A stretch of 64,000 nucleotides of DNA, taken from positions 62,001 through 126,000 of the forward strand of contig CAWACK010000021.1 of assembly GCA_963780545.1 (NCBI GenBank), in the 5' to 3' direction. Within the stretch, counting starts at the first letter, position 1, and each line of letters opens with the position of its first letter. Positions 36,701-45,080 of the stretch are shown in pieces. The stretch comes from UBA8941 sp963780545 (GTDB lineage: Archaea; Thermoproteota; Bathyarchaeia; TCS64). A model generated the notes under the pieces. That model saw only the letters and a program-made list of their open reading frames with translations. It had not been told where the DNA came from and searched no databases. The translations under genes and the position numbers were made by a program.

Positions 36701-37920
36701 ATCTCAACGCCTCCACTGGATTCATCCTCGAAGCATGCCACGCGGGGTAAAGCCCCGAAAGCAAGCACGTCGCAACGGAGAAGCCTAAAACAAGCAACCC
36801 GAGGCTGATTGTTATAGCCGCCGTAACCCCAATTATTTGACCAATTATTATACTGATGGCAAATCCCAGACTCGCGCCGACAATACCCCCAACTATACCT
36901 GTGAGGGCCGCTTCAGTCAAAAACATGTAGAGGACATCGCGACTCTTAGCTCCGAGGGCCTTCATAGTGCCTATCTCACGGGTCCTCTCAAGAACGCTGA
37001 TAGTCATGGTGTTGATGATCCCTATGCCAGCTACGACGAGGGAGATGGCAGCTATTCCCCTAAGAACTGCTTGAATCGTCCCGAGAATGCCCGTAACGGT
37101 CGCTTGCGCTGTCGTGGGGTTCGTCACTCTTACACTTTTCAGCGTATTACTAATCTCTGTAGTAACGTTGCCAACTAAGCTTGCTGAAGTGGGCAGTACT
37201 TGAATTGAACTGTAAACCCCTGACCGCTCATAAAACTGATCGAATGTTGCAAGGGGTACCAATATCATTGAGTCACTCGAGCCGAAGCTGCCGCCCGTCG
37301 CCTTAAGAATTCCCACGATTTTTACCGTCGTCTTCTTTTGGACTCCATTCACCGTAGCAGTGAATACTAGATTATCGCCTAACGCGAGAATTGAGGAATT
37401 TTGGGTCGTAGGTTTAATAACATTGGCACCAACTACGGCCACTGCGACATCTGTACGCGTTAATGCCCTGCCTTGGGATATCTGTAGAGACTTGTTAATG
37501 TTGAAGTACAGATCTGGTTATTCCCGTAACCGAGTTACCGTAGGTTTTCCCTTTTACAGAGTAAGTTGCTGATCCACCTGAATCCAGAGGAGCAGCAACA
37601 CTAACGAATTTGAGGTTGGAAATCGTATTCACATCTCTATATGTTAATGTACGTTCGTTAGTGGTCGTCGCTCCGCCTCCGCCTCCACCAAGGAATCCTA
37701 TACCTCCACCTCTTGAGGCTGTAACCGTTATTGTTGTTGCACCTAGGGTACCCAGTTGATTAGTTACGGAGTTGGTCAGCCCTTGGGTTATGGAAACCAA
37801 GCCGGTAACAGCAGCGCAGCCGATTAGTATCCCAATTAGGTTGAGAGCGAACCTGAACTTGCGTTCGTTAACGCTATTTGCTGAGATACCTAGGATATCG
37901 AAAAACTTCACGGGCCTCAC
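36693..37920 (-). CDS. MacB/FtsX-type ABC transporter permease (frameshifted)
   Basis: Permease of a mechanotransmission ABC transporter. Architecture: N-terminal helix (FALNLIGILIGCAAVTGLVSI), a large extracytoplasmic MacB-PCD domain, then the FtsX domain with three helices (VLRGIAAISLVVAGIGIINTM, the hallmark ERTREIGTMKALGAKSRDV, and a final helix before NPVEALRYE). The gene is read in two parts; one base too many near 37510 separates VTGITRS from YFNINKSLQ. About 408 residues when joined. It pairs with the ATPase at 39446-40135 and has overlapping starts and stops with both neighbours. Confidence 0.88.
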
Positions 37921-39449
37921 CTAATCCCGAGTATTGCCCTAATCCAGCCCAAAATTCCTCCAGATGTGGAAGATCCCCCTGTAGGTCTCGTAGCGGTCTT
38001 TGGAGTTATCGAGACGGGTACGCTTATCGTCTTGGCTACCTGCAGGTTCATGTTGTTGAAGTAGGTGATCTTTAGCTGCAATGAGTAGTTCCCTGGGCGG
38101 GCACTTGATGCTGTGCCTACGCTGATTGTGAAGGGAACTGGGCTATCGGGGTCTATTGCGCCTAGGTACTCGGAACTACCCGTCTGGTTCATAAATGGAC
38201 CTCCCGGTAATGCTTCGATGTATGTGAACTGGATGTTGCCCGTCCCAATCAGCAACAGATTCGACTGTACCGAGAGGGTACTTCCGGTCACGACTGTGAG
38301 CGGCGACCCGTTGATTAAGCTAAATTGAGTGTATTCATCTACAACAACCGTTAGGGTCTCGGAGCTTGAGCCCACCTGTCCATTCGAATTAAGGTATTTT
38401 ATTGTGATGGTTAATGGGATGGAGCTTATTGTTGTTGATCCATCTAAAATAAGGTCATAATTTAGATTTGCCTTGTCTCCTGGTTTCATGGTTCCTAGGG
38501 AACTGGTCGTTGAGCTTAGAGGAGAGACGAAGCCTGTAGTGTCAAGTGTCAGAGTAGCGATAGTGTTGTAGGCTGTCGCATCGCTGCAGTTTACTTCAAG
38601 GTTCATTGTGAATTTTTCTCCGGGGTAAACCGTTGATCCCGGGTTAACATTTTTAACAGTGAAGATCGGGTTTAGAACGACAGCTGGTGAATTCACTTCT
38701 AGAGGCAGAGTGAGAGTTTCCTTGAATATGTATCCATCAGCATCGAAATAGTATACAGTGGCAGACAATGGGTATGGACCAATAGGTGTCCCCTGAAGCG
38801 TTTTTATTTGCACTGGGAATGTCTTTGACATGCCAGCGTTCAAACTTTGGATCTGAAGCGTTGGGTTTCCAATAATTGACACGTAATCTGAAGACATAGC
38901 CAGTTCAACCTCAACACCTTTGAGAGTCTCATTCGAGACATTCACTACGTTGAGCGTGACGTTGTTTATCTGGCCGGAGCTCATCTCGTTTGATGATATC
39001 GATAGATCAATTTGTGGCATGAATGTCTCGGTGACCGAGATTGTAATCGGAACTGTCACCGTCACTTGACTGCCCATGCGAGTATAGTTCAGCTGTAGGT
39101 TGAGCTGGTAGTCTCCAACCGATACACTTTGGTCGACCATAACAGTTGCGCTATAAGTCGTGCTTGTACCGGACGTGATCACGTTTATGACTTCTTGAGC
39201 TCCAGTTATAACTGAGAAACCCGAAGAAGCTGGTACGAGGAAAGCCTCGATCTCGTAAGCATTGAAGTTTCCGCTGTTGCTTAATGTGATAGTGACCACA
39301 CCCTGTTTGCCGGCTGTAAACGGTGCGCTGCTAGCCGACACCTCTAGGTGAGGAAAATAATCATCGGCGTGCGCTAAACCTAGTTGGCCCGCTAGCAGGC
39401 AGACCATGATTAATGGAATCAAAATCAGTTTCTTACTCATATGTTTCAC
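37917..39449 (-). CDS. Secreted CARDB/COG1361-like repeat protein
   Basis: Exported protein of 510 residues. A signal peptide is evident (MSKKLILIPLIMVCLLAGQLGLAHA), followed by about four beta-sandwich repeats of the type ...G-V-T-I-T-L-S-N-S-G-N-F-N-A-Y..., characteristic of archaeal S-layer/CARDB-like domains that bind or line cell-surface proteins. The C-terminus has a Gly/Ser linker and a short amphipathic helix (ILGWIRAILGIR) that may rest on the membrane. It lies between the ABC ATPase and the permease with four-base overlaps, so it is probably an outer-face partner of the transporter, analogous in position to MacA. That role is inference. Confidence 0.75.
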   Translation of the reverse strand: MKHMSKKLILIPLIMVCLLAGQLGLAHADDYFPHLEVSASSAPFTAGKQGVVTITLSNSGNFNAYEIEAFLVPASSGFSVITGAQEVINVITSGTSTTYSATVMVDQSVSVGDYQLNLQLNYTRMGSQVTVTVPITISVTETFMPQIDLSISSNEMSSGQINNVTLNVVNVSNETLKGVEVELAMSSDYVSIIGNPTLQIQSLNAGMSKTFPVQIKTLQGTPIGPYPLSATVYYFDADGYIFKETLTLPLEVNSPAVVLNPIFTVKNVNPGSTVYPGEKFTMNLEVNCSDATAYNTIATLTLDTTGFVSPLSSTTSSLGTMKPGDKANLNYDLILDGSTTISSIPLTITIKYLNSNGQVGSSSETLTVVVDEYTQFSLINGSPLTVVTGSTLSVQSNLLLIGTGNIQFTYIEALPGGPFMNQTGSSEYLGAIDPDSPVPFTISVGTASSARPGNYSLQLKITYFNNMNLQVAKTISVPVSITPKTATRPTGGSSTSGGILGWIRAILGIR

Positions 39450-40135
39450 CTTACTCTTTTTTCTCCCGCGATAGCTCCATCTCTAATTTGAACGATCCTA
39501 TCGGTATCTTCACCGACGCTCGGATCATGAGTAATAAGCACGAAGGTCTTACCGAAGTCCTTGTTTAGTTTCCTCAGAATACCCATGATCTCCTGCCCCG
39601 TTTTTGAGTCAAGGTTACCCGTGAGCTCATCACAGAGTAAGAGCGGAGGATCATTCGCAAGCGCCCTCGCGATCGCGACACGTTGCTGCTCACCGCCACT
39701 CATCTGATTTGGCTTGTGATCTATTCTATCGCCTAAGCCCATCAAGGTTAGGAGCTCTTTCGCTCTAACAACACGCTTTCCGCGTGAAATGCCACCAATA
39801 GCCATAGGTAACTCAACGTTTCCGAGGGCATCCATCCTATGGACGAGATTATATTGCTGAAAAATGAAGCCCACCTGCTTGTTACGTAGGGTCGCAAGTT
39901 GGTTGTCGTTAAGTGTCGATACGTCCACGCCATTTATGAAAACCTTTCCTGAGGTCGGTCGATCTAAAGCGCCAATCATGTTAAGAAGTGTAGACTTCCC
40001 ACTCCCAGATGGCCCCATAATCGCCAACATCTCTCCAGGCTCAACAATCAGATCAATTCCCTTCAAGACTGTGAGGGGTTGACCGGCTTCCATGTACGTT
40101 TTCACGAGCCCGCGAGTTTCAATAATTGGCACCAT
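39446..40135 (-). CDS. ABC transporter ATPase, LolD/MacB type
   Basis: ATP-binding subunit of 229 residues driving the MacB/FtsX-type permease. Walker A GPSGSGKST, Q-loop FIFQQYNLVHRMDALGNVELPM (typical of LolD/MacB ATPases), signature MSGGEQQRVAIARAL, Walker B LLLCDELTGNLDSKTG (Glu intact) and H-loop ITHD are all present. It is the first gene of a five-gene operon running to the HtrA gene at 34660. Substrate unknown: lipoprotein, peptide or antibiotic efflux, or signalling at the cell surface, as for other MacB-like systems. Confidence 0.93.
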   Translation of the reverse strand: MVPIIETRGLVKTYMEAGQPLTVLKGIDLIVEPGEMLAIMGPSGSGKSTLLNMIGALDRPTSGKVFINGVDVSTLNDNQLATLRNKQVGFIFQQYNLVHRMDALGNVELPMAIGGISRGKRVVRAKELLTLMGLGDRIDHKPNQMSGGEQQRVAIARALANDPPLLLCDELTGNLDSKTGQEIMGILRKLNKDFGKTFVLITHDPSVGEDTDRIVQIRDGAIAGEKRVR

Positions 40136-40338
40136 AGCTAATCACAAAGTTTACCCTATTGTAAGTAAGCGGATCTACTCGAAAACAACACAATCCTCGA
40201 ATCTAAACCTTTTGCCTTGAATTGGAACTCGATCTCGTTCGTCAAGCAGTATCCTGCGAGAAGCAGCGAAACCCGCTAATAAACCCATTTTTCAAAATTA
40301 TACCATAATCTATTCGAAATCGTAGTACGATATTTTTT

Positions 40339-40351
40339 AATGAGACTCATT
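40339..40351. promoter_or_regulatory. Palindrome AATGAG-A-CTCATT ahead of the winged-helix gene
   Basis: Perfect 6+1+6 inverted repeat 33 bases before the ATG at 40384, next to a T-rich TATA-like ATATTTTTTAA. It lies in the divergent spacer between the ABC exporter operon and the regulator gene. Its size and place suit an operator for the dimeric winged-helix protein encoded next to it. Confidence 0.45.
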
Positions 40352-40383
40352 ATAACATTACAATTAACTCCTCGTGGACAACT

Positions 40384-40707
40384 ATGGCCTTCTCTAAACG
40401 CTCCTTCAAGCAACTCATTCTTTGGCTCATAGAGGGCTCTAGGGGAGGAGTCAATAGGGGCAGGATAATCGAGGCAATAAAAGCAGAACCACTCAACGCG
40501 AACCAGCTCTGCAACCTCCTCGGAGTTGACTATCGGACGATCCGCCACCACCTAGATGTACTCGAGAAGAACCGTCTCATAACTGCAGTGGGAGAACACT
40601 ACGGGAAGGTTTACTTCCTCAGTCAAGACCTCGAGCAGAGTTACGATGATTTTGAAGAGATTTGGAAGAGAATTGCAACAAGGTTGAATAATGATGAACC
40701 CGAATGA
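40384..40707 (+). CDS. ArsR-like winged-helix transcription regulator
   Basis: A 107-residue DNA-binding protein with the ArsR/winged-helix layout: GRIIEAIKAEPLNANQLCNLLGVDYRTIRHHLDVLEKNRLITAVGEHYGKVYFL, where the recognition helix is DYRTIRHHLDVL and the wing is ...VGEHYGKVY... The C-terminal Glu/Asp-rich helix may dimerise. No metal-binding cysteines are visible. The stop overlaps the start of the following membrane protein gene by 17 bases, a pairing common in archaea where the membrane protein may be a sensor. It is divergent from the ABC exporter operon, which it may control. Confidence 0.85.
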   Translation: MAFSKRSFKQLILWLIEGSRGGVNRGRIIEAIKAEPLNANQLCNLLGVDYRTIRHHLDVLEKNRLITAVGEHYGKVYFLSQDLEQSYDDFEEIWKRIATRLNNDEPE

Positions 40708-41163
40708 GAAGCGAATGCAGAGGACGACGTGGCTTTACATAGCCCTTTTCGGGTTACTAATCATATTCGTAGCTGGCTTCATAGGTATACCATATCTTAG
40801 CCATCTCTACCTCCACGCCGACAGACCCAGACTGGAGGAACTCACCCCACAGCAACTACAGGAATTAAGCAACACGATAGCACTATACATAAAAGGCAGA
40901 TCATTCTGGCTCTGATCAATGCGGCTTTGTTAATCTACCTGATGATCCTATATACAAGGATCTACAGGGATACAAAAACAACCTTCAGTCTTTGCTTAGT
41001 TCTATTCTCGTTTACGCTTCTCCTATACTCAATATCTAGCAATCCTCTCCTGATCTGGTTAACTGGCTTTCAGCGAGCTAACATCTTGGGCATTTTCAAC
41101 TTCTTCCCAGATATCTTCACAACTATTGCTTCAATTATATTGATCTATCTCAGCAGACAATGA
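40691..41163 (+). CDS. Multi-helix membrane protein linked to the regulator (frameshifted)
   Basis: Small membrane protein read in two ORFs. The first (40691-40915) has one helix (WLYIALFGLLIIFVAGFIGIPYL) and an extracytoplasmic stretch rich in Leu/Glu. The second (40927-41163) continues in another frame; a shift near 40890 joins KRQIILALINAALLIYLMILYTRIYRDTK, giving three to four helices and about 157 residues. The RIYRDTK-type loop after the second helix recurs in archaeal membrane partners of winged-helix regulators. Possibly a membrane-anchored anti-regulator or sensor. Not otherwise recognised. Confidence 0.6.
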
Positions 41164-41185
41164 GCTCGCTTTCACAATCGTAAAA

Positions 41186-41863
41186 TTATCTAAGCTGTTC
41201 TGGTAAATGGTCATATATTTTGTTAATTAATTCATAATTAGAACAAAGTAACATTGCACCACATATTCCGAAAGCAGCCCCTGCAACTACATCAGTAGGG
41301 TAATGAACGCCAACGTATATCCTTGAAAATCCAACAAGAGTTGCTTCAATCGTGAGTAGAATCGCCCACCTTTTCCTCAGCCTAAGCCAAGCAACTACGG
41401 ATCCCCCAGCAACAATCAAAGTGTGCCCCGAGGGAAAACTGGAGTCTAATTCAGCTGGAACGAGGCGGCGTACATTGGGGAGTGTTTCGTAGGGTCTAGG
41501 TCTAAATTCAACTCCCTTTGCAATTGACCCAGTTATAGCAAGGATGAGAAATAGGAGACCAAGGGTTATCGCTGTCTTCTTCGCCTTTTCTCCGCCGAAA
41601 ACAAAGAGACCTACCCCCAGGGCCCCCCAAATGAGTTCCCTTCCGTAGAGACTCATAAATACCATGAATAAGTCGATGACTTTTGATGGTCTTAGGGTAT
41701 TAATCATCTTAAACACAGTTATATCAAACGTTTGAGTATAACCGTTAAAGACAATAAAACTTAGAACCACGTAACCGGCCGCAAATAAGAGACTAAAGAT
41801 GATCAGTTTATTCGAAGTGATATTTTTAATAGTCTTGGCCTCTGGCAGTTTCCAACCCCTCAT
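41186..41863 (-). CDS. PAP2-family membrane phosphatase
   Basis: Integral membrane phosphatase of the PAP2/undecaprenyl- or dolichyl-diphosphatase superfamily, 225 residues and six helices. The three active-site motifs are intact: KGVEFRPRP (K-x6-RP), SFPSGHT (PSGH with catalytic His) and SRIYVGVHYPTDV (SR-x5-H-x3-D). In archaea such enzymes recycle polyprenyl diphosphate carriers for glycosylation or act on phospholipids. It converges on the regulator/membrane protein pair and diverges from mgtA. Confidence 0.9.
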   Translation of the reverse strand: MRGWKLPEAKTIKNITSNKLIIFSLLFAAGYVVLSFIVFNGYTQTFDITVFKMINTLRPSKVIDLFMVFMSLYGRELIWGALGVGLFVFGGEKAKKTAITLGLLFLILAITGSIAKGVEFRPRPYETLPNVRRLVPAELDSSFPSGHTLIVAGGSVVAWLRLRKRWAILLTIEATLVGFSRIYVGVHYPTDVVAGAAFGICGAMLLCSNYELINKIYDHLPEQLR

Positions 41864-41982
41864 TTTTTGCTTCAGGTGGAACGAATCTATTTAACTGCTT
41901 TCTCATTTAATGTCTTTGACGGCGAAGTCAAACATATAAATTTAATTACACGCATATTCTTCAAATTAATCATCATTTATCC

Positions 41983-41995
41983 GTGCATTATGCAC
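41983..41995. promoter_or_regulatory. Palindrome GTGCAT-T-ATGCAC in the mgtA leader
   Basis: Perfect 6+1+6 inverted repeat about 40 bases downstream of a TATA-like ATATAAATTTA (about 41933-41945) and 84 bases before the preferred mgtA start. It could be an operator or an RNA hairpin in the leader. The GTG at 41983 is also the first base of an in-frame extension of mgtA. Confidence 0.4.
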
Positions 41996-42078
41996 TTTTT
42001 CGCTATTTCTCCGTTAAACACTCGAAAGACCTAAAAGCGATGAAAGGGAAGCACCTAAAAGCTGTTCCCGGAGGTAAA

Positions 42079-44649
42079 ATGGTGGCTAAGACCCTCCCCA
42101 AATCCGAGCGCAAAGATTACTGGTCTAAATCAATCCCAGATGTCTTAGCCGAACTCAAAACAAGTGAAAAGGGTCTCACAAATAAAGAGGCAAAAGACAA
42201 ACTCGAAACATACGGTCGCAACGAATTCGTTGGGAAAACGTTTAGTGTCTTGAAAATATTCATTCGACAAATAGCTAATCCTGTAGTTTGGATCTTATTC
42301 GCCTCCGCCATCGTCACGATAGTCACAGGTGAATGGAAAGAATCTACAGCAATCTTAGTGTTGATGATCATCAGCATCGCCCTCGGTTTTTATAATGAGT
42401 ATCGGGCTGAGCTAACAGTTGAGAAACTGAAAAAAAGAGTAGCATTAAAGGCCCTCGTAATTAGGGAAGGGAAATTCATCGAGATAGGAGCTAGTGAGCT
42501 AGTCCCGTCTGATATAGTTTCGATAACCATCGGCGATATTGTTCCAGCTGATATAAGGCTGATCGAAGTTAAGGATCTCGAGATCAACGAGGCTTCTCTA
42601 ACAGGCGAATCCTTTCCGGTTGAAAAAACTTCGACTCCGATAACAATCGATCACCCAATTCCCCAGCAACTCATAAACTACGCGTTCTCAGGTACCATCG
42701 TTGCTCATGGTGCAGGACGTGGTGTAGTAGTTTCAACGGGCAGAAACACCGAGCTCGGCAATATATCACTTGACCTTACTCGACCTCGCCCAGAATCCGA
42801 ATTCCAGAAAGGTCTCACAGGCTATGGAAAACTCCTTATGTCTCTCACTATTTTTCTTGGAATCGGAATTTTCACACTCAATATAATCGTAGGCCGTCCA
42901 TTAATCGATGCTCTTCTATTTTCTCTCGCCGTGGCCATTGGTTTGGTTCCAGAGTTGATGCCTGCCATAATCACAATATGTGTATCGAGGGGAGCGGCCA
43001 AGATGGCAAAACAGCAGGTTGTCGTGAAACGCCTTGTCTCTATCGAAGACTTTGGCGATATGGATGTCCTTTGCACCGATAAAACTGGAACTTTAACGGA
43101 GGGCAAAATCAGTTTAAGGGATTATAAGACGATCGAAGGAAACACTGACCTAAGACTTCTTGAATATGCCTTACTCTGTAACTCAGCTGCTGTCGGTGAC
43201 CAGATCGCTGGAAATCCTATGGATGTTGCGATCTGGACTCATGCAAAGGAAAAAAACCTCAACGAAATCATTAAGGACTATGTTAAAATCGACGACATCC
43301 CCTTCGACTATAAACGCCGAATGCTCTCAACCATAGTGAAGAAGGGTGATGAGTATCTATTCATCACGAAAGGGGCCCCCGAATCTGTAGTTAAAAAGTG
43401 TATATCAATCGAAGAGGAGGGCAACATTCAGCCAATTGATAACCAGCTGATGGTAATCAATTCAAAACTTGGTGATTACTCTGCTTCGGGCTTTAGGATC
43501 CTGGCTATCGCATATAAGAAGATCACTCCGAGGGACAGATATACTACTAATGATGAGGAGTCTCTAATTCTAGTTGGGTTACTGGTCTTTACCGATGAGC
43601 CGAAGAAAGATGCCAAGGAAGCCTTCGCTAAGCTGAAGAAATTCAACGTCGACGTTAAGATCTTGACGGGCGACAATGAGCTTGTGGCGAGAAAAGTCTG
43701 CGAAGAGATAGAAATACCTGTCAAAAGAATCGTCAATGGCTCAGAGCTTGGAAGAATGACAAGCGACGAGATGAGAAAGGCCGTTGAAGAGGCAACTATC
43801 TTCGCACGAATCACACCGGACCAGAAACTCGACATAATCAAATCCCTGAAGAACAATAAACATATTGTGGGCTTTCTAGGCGACGGCGTTAATGACGCAC
43901 CGGCGCTTTACGAAGCTGATGTCGGGATAAGTGTAGACTCCGCAGTGGATGTGGCCAAGGAGGCTGCGGACATTGTGCTTCTTGAGAAAGACCTCGGCGT
44001 ATTGGCAAATGGTATTGTGGAAGGTCGTAAAATTTTCGCCAACACCATGAAGTATGTGTTGATGGGTACGAGCAGCAATTTCGGTAATATGTTCAGCACA
44101 GCTGCAGCCAGTGTATTCCTTCCGTTTCTACCAATGTTGCCGGTTCAGATACTCTTCATGAACATACTTTATGATATATCGAATATGACGCTTCCAATGG
44201 ATAATGTTGATGATGAGCAAGTCAGAAAGCCGATGAAGTGGGATGTAAGTTTCATCAGAAAATATACTGTCTTCTTCGGGCCTTTCAGTTCAATCTACGA
44301 TTTCCTAACATATGGCATCATGTTATTTATTTTCGGTGCTTCTCCAGCACTCTTTCAGAGTGGATGGTTCGTCGAATCGTTCTGGACAGAGGTGTTGGTC
44401 ATGTGGGTAATCAGAACGAAGCGTGTACCCTTCTGGACGAGTCGCCCAGGAAAATGGGTTGCAATACTTACCATTGGCTGTGTTGTTTTCGGAACAATTC
44501 TCCCATTCACCATACTAGGAAACGCTCTAGGATTCACGTCACTTCCACCCCAATACTGGGTGCTAATGCTACTTATGGTAGTAACATATCTTTTGCTCGT
44601 TGACCAAGCGAAAGTTTTCTTCTTGAAGATCTGCAAATTCAATTGGTGA
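42079..44649 (+). CDS. mgtA: P-type Mg2+-transporting ATPase (MgtA family)
   Basis: P3B-type ATPase importing Mg2+ across the membrane. ATG 42079 is preferred because GGAGGT lies five bases before it; the frame is open to a GTG at 41983 that would add 32 residues. Hallmarks: TGES actuator loop, phosphorylated Asp334 in CTDKTGTLTEGK, KGAPE nucleotide-binding motif, TGDNE and GDGVNDAPAL hinge. MgtA-specific stretches are VGLVPELMPAIITICVSRGA, VKRLVSIEDFGDMDVL and NFGNMFSTAAASVFLPFLPMLPVQ. About 10 helices, 856 residues, close to bacterial MgtA. A small membrane protein follows after six bases, perhaps as an accessory subunit. Confidence 0.95.
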   Translation: MVAKTLPKSERKDYWSKSIPDVLAELKTSEKGLTNKEAKDKLETYGRNEFVGKTFSVLKIFIRQIANPVVWILFASAIVTIVTGEWKESTAILVLMIISIALGFYNEYRAELTVEKLKKRVALKALVIREGKFIEIGASELVPSDIVSITIGDIVPADIRLIEVKDLEINEASLTGESFPVEKTSTPITIDHPIPQQLINYAFSGTIVAHGAGRGVVVSTGRNTELGNISLDLTRPRPESEFQKGLTGYGKLLMSLTIFLGIGIFTLNIIVGRPLIDALLFSLAVAIGLVPELMPAIITICVSRGAAKMAKQQVVVKRLVSIEDFGDMDVLCTDKTGTLTEGKISLRDYKTIEGNTDLRLLEYALLCNSAAVGDQIAGNPMDVAIWTHAKEKNLNEIIKDYVKIDDIPFDYKRRMLSTIVKKGDEYLFITKGAPESVVKKCISIEEEGNIQPIDNQLMVINSKLGDYSASGFRILAIAYKKITPRDRYTTNDEESLILVGLLVFTDEPKKDAKEAFAKLKKFNVDVKILTGDNELVARKVCEEIEIPVKRIVNGSELGRMTSDEMRKAVEEATIFARITPDQKLDIIKSLKNNKHIVGFLGDGVNDAPALYEADVGISVDSAVDVAKEAADIVLLEKDLGVLANGIVEGRKIFANTMKYVLMGTSSNFGNMFSTAAASVFLPFLPMLPVQILFMNILYDISNMTLPMDNVDDEQVRKPMKWDVSFIRKYTVFFGPFSSIYDFLTYGIMLFIFGASPALFQSGWFVESFWTEVLVMWVIRTKRVPFWTSRPGKWVAILTIGCVVFGTILPFTILGNALGFTSLPPQYWVLMLLMVVTYLLLVDQAKVFFLKICKFNW

Positions 44650-44655
44650 TTAAAT

Positions 44656-44976
44656 ATGACACCTTATCCTAATCTCTTAATCTGGTGGGCTGGGACAATT
44701 ACAGCTGGTACTTTATTTATTGTATTTGTAAGCTTCGTCCTCTACTTCACTAGCAACGAAGCTAGAGTAAAAACCATTAATCCTTTTCAAACTCTTATTC
44801 GTGTCTTGAAAGACTTTACATTCGTTTGGGTCATATTATCTTTGCTTATCCTCTACATCACATCAATTTATGGTGAAAACTACCTACTATTTGCCATAGG
44901 CAATATCGTTGTCGAAATCTTCATCTTCATTTACCTATTCGCGACAAGAAAATTGAAGGGCCTCGGAGAAGAGTAA
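44656..44976 (+). CDS. Small three-helix membrane protein after mgtA
   Basis: A 106-residue membrane protein with three hydrophobic segments (TITAGTLFIVFVSFVLYFT, FVWVILSLLILYITSIY, LLFAIGNIVVEIFIFIYLFA) and a short charged tail. No known motif recognised. The six-base gap to mgtA implies co-transcription and coupled translation. It may stabilise or regulate the Mg2+ pump, as small membrane proteins do for MgtA in enterobacteria, though no homology to those is visible. Confidence 0.6.
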   Translation: MTPYPNLLIWWAGTITAGTLFIVFVSFVLYFTSNEARVKTINPFQTLIRVLKDFTFVWVILSLLILYITSIYGENYLLFAIGNIVVEIFIFIYLFATRKLKGLGEE

Positions 44977-45080
44977 GCAATAAGCAACTATTTTTGACCT
45001 AAAAGTTTGCGTATGAGTTTAAGATAAGCAATTGAGTTTGGGGAAAATAACTTATCGCCACAACGGAAAATAACAGGTAG

